Assembly: GCA_001599755.1 (NCBI GenBank)
Contig: BCHX01000006.1
Location: 62,001 to 126,000, forward strand
Source: Gliomastix tumulicola
Lineage: Eukaryota > Ascomycota > Sordariomycetes > Hypocreales > Bionectriaceae
Reading direction: 5' to 3'
Length of the DNA stretch: 64,000 nucleotides
Shown here piece after piece: positions 11,737 to 21,215 of the stretch (positions are counted from its first letter, which is position 1; each line of letters opens with the position of its first letter). The notes under the pieces are model-generated. The model was not told where the DNA came from. It searched no databases and saw only the letters and a list, made by a program, of their open reading frames with translations. The position numbers and the translations under genes were made by a program.

Positions 11737-13962
11737 CTACAGGATAGTAACGTCCTTCCAATGGAAATCAGGTTCAGTCAGAGCCTCTCCCTCCATCAGC
11801 CCAGGAACATAACATTCACCTATCATCTCCCAAGCGTCCCCAGAGATTGCTCGCATGACGTACGGAACAGGACAAGCGCCGATGATGTGCACCGCGTCAC
11901 CTTCCTTACAGTGGCCAGGGAACAGTCCGATGAAACCCTTCTCCGTCGTCCCTAGTCGCCGGTTGCGCATGGCGTTCTGCATGGCGGTGCGCACATTTCG
12001 GAATGTGGCGCCGACAGTTCTTGACCCGAGATGGCTTGGTGTCAGCTTCCCTTTCCCTTCGGGGCGTTTCTGTCGGGCTGTGTAGCTCTGTCCAGCTAGA
12101 GACGGCGTCTTCCCTGTCACAGCATCTAACAAGACACTGAAGATCTCTGCGAATGCCTCCGGTGCTGCAGTTCTGCCTGTTTCGCTGACGCCTGCAACCA
12201 TGCTACGCCAAAGGGCATCGAAGACAGTGACCGGGGGATGGGGATACTGCTGCGGGGAAGCGCATATTTCGAGGCATCTTCCCAGGTCCTTGTTTCCATC
12301 AATAATGCTGTCATGGGAAATAGATGGCGAGTCGAAGATGTCGGTAGTGTTTGCAATGGTGTCAACGAAGCCAGCCTTCACAACCAGGCGAGTATCATTT
12401 TCTTGATCAACCGCATACCCATGCTCACTGTCACCCGAAGCACGGAAGAGCTGGTGGTTCATACTGCCCGCGATAGGTCTTGTCTTGCGAGCCGTAGACC
12501 AGTCGGGAACCCAGGATGGGAGCCCATCTGAAGTCCTGGCCGGGCCGTCAATCTCCACCAGAATCTGGTGAATGGATTCCGCCACAAGTACTCGAGTATC
12601 CTCCGGGTCTGAAACGATGCTCGCCTGCATGGCTTTGATCTTGTTCTTGGCTATATCGCGGTACAGATTCGTGAATGGATAGTCCGAAGTGTAGTCGACA
12701 GTTATTCTATCGGATTCGCCTGAAGAGAGTAGGGCAAGCACGCCGTAGATCTTGTCACGCGGATCCCAGCATAACGCGTTGCGGTAGGTCTTGATGAGAC
12801 TGAACAGTGTACCGCCTTGGCCATTGTGACTTTGATAGTACTCCTGCTCCCTCAATAGCTGGTCGCATGCATCCCATCCATTCGTCGGGATCAGTGCTGT
12901 AGCCCCTCCACTTTCAGCAGAATGTCTTCTTGTGCTGAGCCAGCTGGATATCCCAGAAAGGCTCAAGTTCGAGCAGGGCGTGGCCAAGCGCCTCCATGGC
13001 AGTATGTGTCTGCCGCACATGACCCAGACTTCCTTGGACAGGACCACCTCCTGGATGATCCATAGCCGCTGGAACCACGGTCTGCTGAGAAACGTGACCA
13101 GGTCTGTCCAGAGAGGAGAATCGCCCGGCGGCAACTGGACGTCTGTCAGCCCTTCAGGGCAGGCAACTTCGTTGGCATACTGCAGTCGGACGGTGATCTC
13201 GTTCAGGAAGTCCAAGGTTCCAGCAATATCATGACCGTCGGCTTCGCCGAGCCAGACGACCGTGTTGAATGCACGTGTGTAAATTCTCGACATCAAGGGA
13301 ATCTGCTGCTTCTTCTCCTCCAGATCATCCTGATTGATGCAAATCTGGTCAACCCAGAGCATGACGGAGTCTGTTGGATGACGGAAGTTCTTGAGGGCTG
13401 TTTCAAGAGTCCGGGTGATGGCCTTTGCGTGTCCATCGCAGTAGATCATGGCGTCAAACACGGGCGGGCCCCAAGTATAACTGAGAGCCGTGTACCATAC
13501 GGGCTCTTCCAGATTCAGCGTGCTGAGCGCAAATCTCCCACCAGAGGCCAACGTCTGGATGTAGGCGAGATCGAAGCCGATGGAGGTATGGTGCAAAGAT
13601 GCGCGAAGCTCTTGATCCGGATATCCGGGCAGCAGCTCCAAGACCCGAATATCGTAGGCATCTCCCAGAGGGCGATACAAGGAGGATTTGAGCTCATTTT
13701 GCGGGATTGGCCTGTCGGGAGGTCTTGTCTGTGCTGCCGCCCATTCAGACACCGCCTTTGCGGGGTAAGATTCGTTCTGTGCAGAGAAAATCTCGCCTTG
13801 GGTAAGCCCTTGTGGACTGCTTCGATCACGGGCTGTCTGGGAGACAAATGGGGTGGCCCTTGCGAATTCGAAGGCACCCAGCTCCGATTCAGCCCATCGG
13901 GGGAGGAAATACTCTAGCCACGCATGGCCATTGTACTGGTTATCAGCATCTGCCTGAGACAT
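11737..13962 (-). CDS. HET-domain (heterokaryon incompatibility) protein
   Basis: 741 aa, single exon. The HET domain begins near residue 95 and shows its signature blocks: WYTALSYTWG (146-155), a segment with LWVDQICINQDD, and MSRIYTRAFNTVVWLGEADG. A typical later block, RPWFQRLWIIQEVVL, and CWDPRDKIYGVLALL also fit. The C-terminal part ends with a region of the kind seen in many HET proteins (GLFPGHCKEGDAVHIIGACPVPYVMR). HET proteins mediate non-self recognition and programmed cell death after hyphal fusion, though most family members are uncharacterised. There is no NACHT, WD or ankyrin extension. It sits between the regulator and the TIM-barrel gene and need not belong to their pathway. 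Confidence 0.92.
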   Translation of the reverse strand: MSQADADNQYNGHAWLEYFLPRWAESELGAFEFARATPFVSQTARDRSSPQGLTQGEIFSAQNESYPAKAVSEWAAAQTRPPDRPIPQNELKSSLYRPLGDAYDIRVLELLPGYPDQELRASLHHTSIGFDLAYIQTLASGGRFALSTLNLEEPVWYTALSYTWGPPVFDAMIYCDGHAKAITRTLETALKNFRHPTDSVMLWVDQICINQDDLEEKKQQIPLMSRIYTRAFNTVVWLGEADGHDIAGTLDFLNEITVRLQYANEVACPEGLTDVQLPPGDSPLWTDLVTFLSRPWFQRLWIIQEVVLSKEVWVMCGRHILPWRRLATPCSNLSLSGISSWLSTRRHSAESGGATALIPTNGWDACDQLLREQEYYQSHNGQGGTLFSLIKTYRNALCWDPRDKIYGVLALLSSGESDRITVDYTSDYPFTNLYRDIAKNKIKAMQASIVSDPEDTRVLVAESIHQILVEIDGPARTSDGLPSWVPDWSTARKTRPIAGSMNHQLFRASGDSEHGYAVDQENDTRLVVKAGFVDTIANTTDIFDSPSISHDSIIDGNKDLGRCLEICASPQQYPHPPVTVFDALWRSMVAGVSETGRTAAPEAFAEIFSVLLDAVTGKTPSLAGQSYTARQKRPEGKGKLTPSHLGSRTVGATFRNVRTAMQNAMRNRRLGTTEKGFIGLFPGHCKEGDAVHIIGACPVPYVMRAISGDAWEMIGECYVPGLMEGEALTEPDFHWKDVTIL

Positions 13963-14456
13963 GCTCGTTTTTTGCGCTGTCGCAAGTTGATCCGCTCAGG
14001 TTCAGTCAAATCCACAAACGATGTCAATGTGGTAGTTTTTAGGCATGCTCGAGTGCGGGGTTTCTGGGAGGATGAATGCGGAATCAGGGGGCCAATGAAT
14101 CCTTGTAGGAGATATGCAGTAATGCAGGCAGAGCGTATGTGAGTAAGCGGCACAGTCTGCTCTTCCTCGTAAGCATGATCAGCTGGTCATATTGACTGCG
14201 TTTTAAACCTCGATCATCCTGGATTAGAGACATGAAAATGCTAGTCAGCACGACAGCAGGAATTTCTGGGAGACTGTATGTCCTGCCTTAGGACGCCATG
14301 ATACTGGGGTTTGCAGGACATGATGGCATGTTGTCACAAATTGCATCCCCGAAAAAAAGGGAAGCTCACCGCAGCTCTCTGCGTCTCAGGGTGGTAGCAC
14401 GACACGTATCGCAGTGAGGCCTTATTGGTAAAGCTCTATGTGTGCGTTGTGACGGC
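13963..14456. other. Intergenic, no gene
   Basis: About 494 bp upstream of the HET gene and downstream of the TIM-barrel gene, both minus strand. No motif-bearing frame was found. Confidence 0.4.
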
Positions 14457-15724
14457 CTAGGATGCTATGAAGCTGCCGAAAAGAGTCTGCAGGCGTTTTC
14501 CTTCCGTATCTGCGACCTCGGAGAAGTCTCTCGTAGCCTCGAAGTGATGGTAAGGATATGGGCTGGAAGTTCATGAGCATTGACACTGTGCCACGTTATC
14601 GTATCCCAACTCGACACTTACCCATACTCAGGGACAAACGTAATTGGTTCGTCGAGCCCCTTTTCTCGAACCCAGTTCCGAATGACTGCCTCCCAGAAAT
14701 TTTCAAAAAATTCCCTTTCCCGCCGAAACTTCTCGTGTGTGGGATCTGAGCACTGGGAGGACTGTGTGGTGCCGATCCTGGCGTGAATATGATGGACCTG
14801 ATGAATGAATGAAGTGAGTTTCAGCGTGAGCAAAGAATGGCTCCTAAGATAGAGTTCAGTCAAAACTTTGGAAGACTAACATGAGGAATGATCTTTTCGA
14901 TTAGGATCTTGTCTTCTTCGTTGACATCAAAGAGCCGCTCGCAGCAGACGACTTGGTGCGAGATGTCAGCCGTAATGCGAAGCCTGGGTAACACATATGA
15001 GCTTCGGGGCAACGAAGAGTATGATGAAGCATTCATAAACCTAGACTCACTGAGGGACTTGCTGTAGGATATGAACCGTGCTATACGGATTATAGAATGA
15101 GCGGTTTCGGTGCGTCTCATGGCACACCTTCCCCGCGATACCCAGCTCAGCATCTATCACGAGCGTGGCCCGGTAGAACTCGACAGACTGGTCAATTGTC
15201 CAATGGTCACTGATCGGCCTTCACGTTAGTTGCCACAATTGCGAATTTCGATTAGACGGTAAGGCCTACGCTCCAGACTGCACATTGAACTTGACAGGAT
15301 GCAACTCTTTAGCTCTGAGCAGCTGCTCCTTGTAGAAGTTGAGATGTTCATGTGGTCCCAGGCCTGCCGGCCTTGGGCCTTCGTAGGATATCCATGATGA
15401 GAAGGTTCTTTATTGCTGCTAGTTAGCACTGTAATCTCTTTTTCACATGCCGGATATCTTACAAGGTGGTAATCAAAAGCCCCAAGTCATCACATAGTGC
15501 CTTCACTGCAGGCAGGTCGTCAAAGCTGTCAAGGCGGTTAATGTTGACTTCCACACCCGCTAGACGAAGCATCTGGTATTAGCATAGCCACGTATAAGAG
15601 TTTATCGAATAAGCCATGTACCATATCCTTGCTCTTTCAATACTGGGAACCATGCCCTCCAAGTCTGCAAGCCAGGTCCCGGAGGGAAGCCCCAGAGTGA
15701 GCGAAAGCGCTGTATTTCGGGCAT
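14457..15724 (-). CDS. Xylose-isomerase-like TIM-barrel protein (sugar phosphate isomerase/epimerase family)
   Basis: No single open frame shows this gene; it emerges only after removing six short introns. Exons: 15724-15622, 15559-15463, 15407-15270, 15209-15051, 14983-14881, 14797-14622, 14562-14457; total 293 aa with every phase consistent. Family blocks in order: GYAGVEVNI (strand 2, Glu ligand), HEHLNFYKEQLLRAKEL, FNVQSGADHWT, VCHETHRNR, LRITADISH (Asp and His ligands), HHIHARIGTTQ (His/Arg) and FVPEYGPYPY (Glu ligand). These are divalent-metal ligands of AP-endonuclease-2-like barrels that isomerise or epimerise sugars or sugar acids. After TADISH the sequence reads QVVCCE, where relatives I recall have W at the first position. 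The gene is divergent from the P450. Substrate unknown. Confidence 0.85.
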
Positions 15725-16468
15725 GTCGAAGCACGCAGGGCCTGAAATCGTTTAATTGGGGAGCGGAAGCAGATGTCGGGGATGTATTTGACTCCCGTGA
15801 AGTCTCCTCCGAGCACTTCTTAAATACACAAAGTCTGACTAATAGCATCGACCCCTACTTATGTCACTTTATGCATTTGTATCCCGAAGAAAGCAGCAAG
15901 GAGAATCCACAGTATCTCCGAGTCCATGATGTTCATGAAGTTCTCGGTTCTTCAATGATCACAAGGGCGGTAGCAAGATGGCCATGTTGATGGGTAAACT
16001 TGGGAGTAACCGCTAGCCACCTTTGAGCACCCCGGGGATCAAAACAAAAGTTCTATATTCGGCGGGCAAACCGCCGACACCTTCTCCAGGTCCCTTATCT
16101 CGAGGTCCAGAGGACCCTGCTACCAGTTCGGAGAAAAGCTAGTGCTTGGAGAACATTCCACCTTGCGGATTATTCCCCGGCCATTTTCTCATTGATCCCC
16201 GATTTCCCCCACACGTAGCAGAAGGAACACCAAGAGGCAAAGCCCCATGACTCGAGGATTCAGTAGCGTCGGACAAAACTGAAAAGAAGTCCGAGTCACT
16301 GAGACCTCGCTTCCTAACACAGCTGATATACGGCTCGTGGATATTTATATAATATATTCTCACGATGGCAAGAGTAATAAGAAATAGAATATGTGTCTTA
16401 AATCTGAACTGTAACAAGCCTCCTGCACGTTCTCAGCTATTATCTGTCTGTCTGCCCATAACGGCACA
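15725..16468. promoter_or_regulatory. Shared divergent promoter, TIM-barrel gene / P450
   Basis: A 744 bp region between two divergently transcribed genes. For the P450 side a TATATAA box lies at 16346-16352, 117 bp before the ATG. The arrangement would allow coordinated control of both genes by a single set of regulator sites; no specific Zn2Cys6 half-site pair could be assigned. Confidence 0.5.
16346..16352 (+). promoter_or_regulatory. TATA box of P450 gene
   Basis: TATATAA 117 bp upstream of the ATG at 16469, within an AT-rich stretch. Confidence 0.5.
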
Positions 16469-18082
16469 ATGATTGACCACATTCTTACTGGCCGCGTCTG
16501 GTCTGCCAGCGACATTCTCATCTCCTTTGCTGCCGTTGTCTTTGTTCAGTTACTCTACAATCGCTACGGTTACGGCTTGAGCCGTTTCAAGGGCCCCTTC
16601 CTGGGATCTTTGACGAGTCTCTGGAGATTGATCGAGGTGCAGGTGACGGCGAACAAGCCTCCCTTCCTTGATCTCCACGCGAAATACGGCGATGTGGTGA
16701 GACTCGCGCCCAACCGGCTCTCATTTGCGCAGCCTGAGGCCATCAGAGACATCTACGGCTCCAAAGGGCTCAACAAGAAATCCGACCTTCACCTCGTATC
16801 CCAGCCGACATCCCAAGGTGTTATCTTCAGCACTCTCTTCTCCACGACAGACCAGCAATGGCACGACGCCGTCCGCCGTAGCGTCAGCGGCGCCTTTTCC
16901 ATGACTACCATGGTTCAGTACGAAGACATGGTCAATGATACCATCGCCGTCTTGTTCAAGCAGCTTGAAACTCGGTTCGCTGACAGACAAGGGGAGGATG
17001 GCATCGTTGATTTCCCCAAGTGGATGCACTTCTTCACCGACGATGCCATCACAAGGATTACCTACGGCGAGAGTCTCGGCCACATGGAGTCTGGCCGGGA
17101 TGTAGACGGTATCTTGGGCTTCATGCACGACGCTGGGACGCGCCACATCATCGTATCGCAGATGCCTTCCCTGGACTTTGTTGTGCGCAAGAACCCTGTC
17201 TACCTGTGGATGCAGCAGGTCGGACTAGTCAAAACTCCTCCGGGCAAATCCGTCATCTTCGCATCGAAGCGGCAGCAAGAACGCCGCCAGATCATCGAGG
17301 AGAAGAGGGAGAGCGGGGTGGACCCTGAAGATGATAAGGCCAACCTGACCCTCACCGACAGGATGCTCCTTGTTGCTTCACAGCGACAGAATATGGGCGA
17401 CAGGGAGATCCTCGCCATGGGTCTTTCCCTTGTTGCCGGAGGCTCGGACACCACCGCCATCAGCCTCAGTGCGCTGTTCTACTACCTTCTTCGCCGTCCC
17501 GAATGCTACCGCAGACTGACCAAGGAGATTGACGAAACCGCTGACGCGGGCCTTGGTGTCGAGGTTATCGGACGTGATCCAGCAAGACACTCCACTCATT
17601 GGGGTCTCCCGTTCTCCGCGGCCCAGAAGCTCCCGTATCTGAGCGCCTGCATCAAGGAGGCATTCCGCATGCACCCCGCGACGCGATGGTTTCCCGAGCG
17701 CGTCGTCGAGGGCTCTGGCCACACGATCTGCGGCGAGCACATCCCCGCAGGCACCGTGGTGGGCGTAAGCGCGTGGGTGATACACCGGAACAAGGACATA
17801 TATGGCGAAGATGTGGATGTGTTCAGACCGGAGCGCTGGCTGGACGAGGATGAGGAGAAGGTCAAGACCATGAACCGCTTCCTCTCTCAGTTCGGGTCGG
17901 GTGGCGGCTATACGTGTATTGGCAAGAATATTGCCCTTTTGGAAATGCACCGGCTGGTTCCTGCATTCATCCGGCGGTTTGAACTAGAAATGGTGAAGCC
18001 GGAGCGGCCGTGGAGGTTCCTCTCTAACAACTTTATGGTTGTCACTGACTTTGACGTCAAAATCCAGATGAGAAGGCTTTAG
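16469..18082 (+). CDS. Cytochrome P450 monooxygenase, pisatin-demethylase type
   Basis: 537 aa, single exon. An N-terminal membrane anchor (about residues 8-26, SDILISFAAVVFVQLL) is followed by a basic/Pro-type hinge. The I-helix oxygen-binding motif is AGGSDTTAIS, the K-helix ExxR is in KEAFRMHP, the PERW-type block is VFRPERW, and the heme loop is FGSGGGYTCIG with the axial Cys at 483. The overall pattern (FxxGxxYxCIGKNIA near the end, TRWFPERVV after ExxR) resembles fungal pisatin demethylases and benzoate para-hydroxylase relatives, which oxidise aromatic plant or fungal metabolites in the ER. Flanked by the TIM-barrel gene and a Zn2Cys6 regulator, it is the best candidate for the oxidative step of a local pathway. 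Confidence 0.95.
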   Translation: MIDHILTGRVWSASDILISFAAVVFVQLLYNRYGYGLSRFKGPFLGSLTSLWRLIEVQVTANKPPFLDLHAKYGDVVRLAPNRLSFAQPEAIRDIYGSKGLNKKSDLHLVSQPTSQGVIFSTLFSTTDQQWHDAVRRSVSGAFSMTTMVQYEDMVNDTIAVLFKQLETRFADRQGEDGIVDFPKWMHFFTDDAITRITYGESLGHMESGRDVDGILGFMHDAGTRHIIVSQMPSLDFVVRKNPVYLWMQQVGLVKTPPGKSVIFASKRQQERRQIIEEKRESGVDPEDDKANLTLTDRMLLVASQRQNMGDREILAMGLSLVAGGSDTTAISLSALFYYLLRRPECYRRLTKEIDETADAGLGVEVIGRDPARHSTHWGLPFSAAQKLPYLSACIKEAFRMHPATRWFPERVVEGSGHTICGEHIPAGTVVGVSAWVIHRNKDIYGEDVDVFRPERWLDEDEEKVKTMNRFLSQFGSGGGYTCIGKNIALLEMHRLVPAFIRRFELEMVKPERPWRFLSNNFMVVTDFDVKIQMRRL

Positions 18083-18781
18083 GGGAGGTGATTATTAAAG
18101 AATTAAAGAATTTGCACAGTTGGGCGGGAGGAATCAAGCTTCATACTATCATCATCATCTTTACTGTTGTCAATCATTCTCTTGGCACAGAACTCATCAC
18201 TGCATCTGTAGAAGTAGTCCATAGCATTCACTCTGAAACTTAGAGTCAGTTTCTACGATCGTGAGTACTCTGAGAGAAGTACATGCTTTCATCACGCTCC
18301 ATCAAGTTACCCTTCGCACTTCCACTGCACTTAGTTGCTTCTTCTGCTCGCTCATCAGTTAGCTGGCCATCTCTGGGGCATCACCTGCTGCAATGGATCC
18401 TGCCTGCCTTGAAAATGAGCAGTGGTTTCCCCTGTCCTCACCAAGGCCGCAAAATAGGAACCCTCTCTATGAGTGAGGTACGGTACTAGTACTACTAGTA
18501 GTTGGGTGGGAAAAGTAACCTCCAGCCAGTGGTGAGAACATAATCCACAATTCTTACGTGGGGAAACTTTGACTCTTGACTCGTGGAGCCCCCAAATTTG
18601 CCAATAATATAAAACTCCCCCGCACTTCGTCTTTCTCAAGCGCAGTCTTTGGCTCGTTTTCCCACCTCCCCCAACCTCGAGCCCGCTGTAGTACATATAA
18701 CGGGGCGACAACATCACGCCCAGCAATCGCAAGACTGGCCTTTAACAGTGTTGTATGGCGGGAGCAGTCTGCCCGGCCACC
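18083..18781. other. Intergenic between P450 and second regulator
   Basis: About 700 bp containing the P450 3' UTR and the regulator promoter. A TACTAGTA-rich stretch occurs at about 18484-18500. No gene recognised. Confidence 0.4.
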
Positions 18782-21048
18782 ATGAATTCGAAATCTCCTT
18801 CGAGCTTGTCTCGCAAGATGCGGAAGCAGAGGATTCCGGTATGTTGATGATGCCTGACCTCATGACTACAACTGAATAATCACACGGTATAGACGGCCTG
18901 TCAGCCATGTCGTCAATCAAAGGTAGTCCTTCCCGTCTGCGGCGTATGCTTTGACATGGCCCGACTTATCGGAAGCTCACCGAAGTATAGTTGAAATGTG
19001 ACTCGAAGCGCCCCTGCTTTCGGTAAGCTCTCTCGTGAGACAGGCTCTGCACATGTGAAATGTTTGGCTCATCTCATCAATACGTCGTCAGCTGTCTTGC
19101 GTCTCAGAAGGAATGCGAGTACATCGAACCCCTACCCAGTGACAAAGAGTAAGTCCGACCCTTTGTCGATTATAATCCACGGCTACGGTCTTCCGGCCCG
19201 GTTATTTCATCTAAACTTACCATCCCTTGGCTCTTCAGCAAAATTCAGGCTCTCGAGAAAGAAGTTGCACGCCTCCGATCACAGTTACAAGCATTCCCAC
19301 ACGAGTTCAATTCGCCTGACCGTGCAAGTGCAACGCATCGACCATCTACGCAGCCTCTCTCTGTCGACGACGCAATATTTGTGAATCAAGGTGATAGATC
19401 ACATCAGCAGGACTTCCTCGGCACCGAATGGAGTTCCACTGCGACTTCTGACTGGGCCAACCTCTCCTATGAGAACGCTTTCGGGGAGCCAGTTGCGCAG
19501 TCTACCACGGGCCTCGATATCAACGACGCACCGTTCAACCAGTTTCGAACTACATACGAGGCAAATCCCGAGTATTACAACAGAGCCGATACTGCGCAGG
19601 TGACAGACCACGTCACCGCCGGGCTGCTGGGGTGGGAGCAGGCAGAAGCCAATATCACGGAGTTTTTCCGAGGCTGCGGTCACTACTTCCCTTTTCTCGA
19701 CTCGAAACGAGACTCGGCGGTAAATCTTCGAAGCAGGAGCACAATCCTCTTCAACACCATCTGTGCTGTCGGGTGCCGTGCACGTGAGGGGGGACAGTCC
19801 CAGTCCTGGCAACTCCTCAATAACTGTGTTTCTATCATGCACGACGATCTAATCTCGACCGGGGTGTCGTCCATGGAGATGATACAGGCACTCATGGTCC
19901 GGGCCTGCTATAGCTCCGAGAGACCACTTCTCATCTCCATAGCCGCCCGGCTTGCTCTCGAGTTAGGTCTGCCCGAGGCGTGCAACCACCTAACGAGCCA
20001 GATCGTCCTTGGCCAAGGGTCCGACAGTATTGAGGAGCACGACCCGCGCCTCCAAAAGGCAAGAACATGGCTCTCGATCCTGGTTCTGAGGCTCATGTTC
20101 GGCACCGACACGGCCAGCTCCCTAGACAAGCGCTCGTACGGCGACGCGCGGAGATACCGAGTCCTCCTCGACAAGCCTTTCTCCACAGAGCTGGACCTCT
20201 GCTTGCTGGAACAGCTCGAGCTGAACGTGATCAGGGCCAAGATACACGGTTCATTGGTCCAGTGCATAGGCAGCGTCAGCGAAGAGGCGCTCATGGACGT
20301 CGTCCGCCACGCCATGATTGACATCGAGGTGTGGTTCAACGACTGGACACGCATCCTGCATTTGCAGCCCAATGCGAGCTGGCTACGGATTCATCTCGAG
20401 GTCCAGCGACACTGGGCAAACATTACTACCCTCTGTTGGGCAGTGCATGCCAGCAACAGCAACTGCGGCTCCTCGGGTTCAGTCCAGAGAGACATTCTCG
20501 TCATGGCCAAAAGGGCCTCGTTGAAACACTTTCAGGCGATCAGGGAACCCAAGGAGTATATATACGGTCTACGGTACGCCACCGACTTCGTCTGGGCAAA
20601 ATTCGTCTTTTGCTTCCTCCTACTCCTAGACCTCTCACGAATGGTGCCGGATGAGAATGATAACGGCCCTGGAGAATCTGGAATGGCAGCGGCAACTAAC
20701 GCTGGTCCGGCATCGGGGCAGAATTTACTGAGCCTCGGCAACACCCTACTTGATACCCTTGCCGGCGCCGATGGCATTTCCAACGACGAGACATGCAGCC
20801 GTCTAAGTCGCGAGTACCTCCAGATCCTCAAAGATGGTATTAGCCAATATGGTCAATTTCTCTCTATCCACTCCCAAGCGAATGGGACAGTCGAGCTGCC
20901 GCCATCGTCCGCTTCTTCTGCTCCAACGGGAAGTGATTATACGGACATTGGTAGTACGACGTCCCGAGACGCAACGTTCGGGTCTCCTGGCTGGAAACCC
21001 TTTGTACCAGCACAGTTTGCCTTTGACTGGAACTTCCCATATGTCTAG
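18782..21048 (+). CDS. Zn2Cys6 fungal-specific transcription factor
   Basis: Five exons: 18782-18838, 18893-18922, 18991-19022, 19092-19148, 19239-21048, giving 661 aa. The zinc cluster Cys22-x2-Cys25-x6-Cys32-x5-Cys38-x2-Cys41-x6-Cys48 exists only after splicing: the third intron splits the codon before Cys41 and the second splits between Cys25 and Cys32. A short coiled coil (KIQALEKEVARLRSQLQ) follows. The large C-terminal region has a weak fungal TF middle-homology pattern (ISIAARLALELGLPEA, RTWLSILVLRLMFG). A gene caller that ignores the small exons would give a protein without a DNA-binding domain. It probably regulates the P450 block, by proximity only. Confidence 0.85.
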
Positions 21049-21215
21049 GATCTGATTTCGAGTTTAGACCATGTACATGTCTGCTATGTTCTTTCTATTA
21101 CAAGTGTACAGAGTATCTATGGTTGATAAAAGATATACATGGCAGGAGACTCTCGATGTGGCCTGTGTGTGAAATTAAGCACCGAGATGAGATGTACATG
21201 CCATCCTCCGAACTC

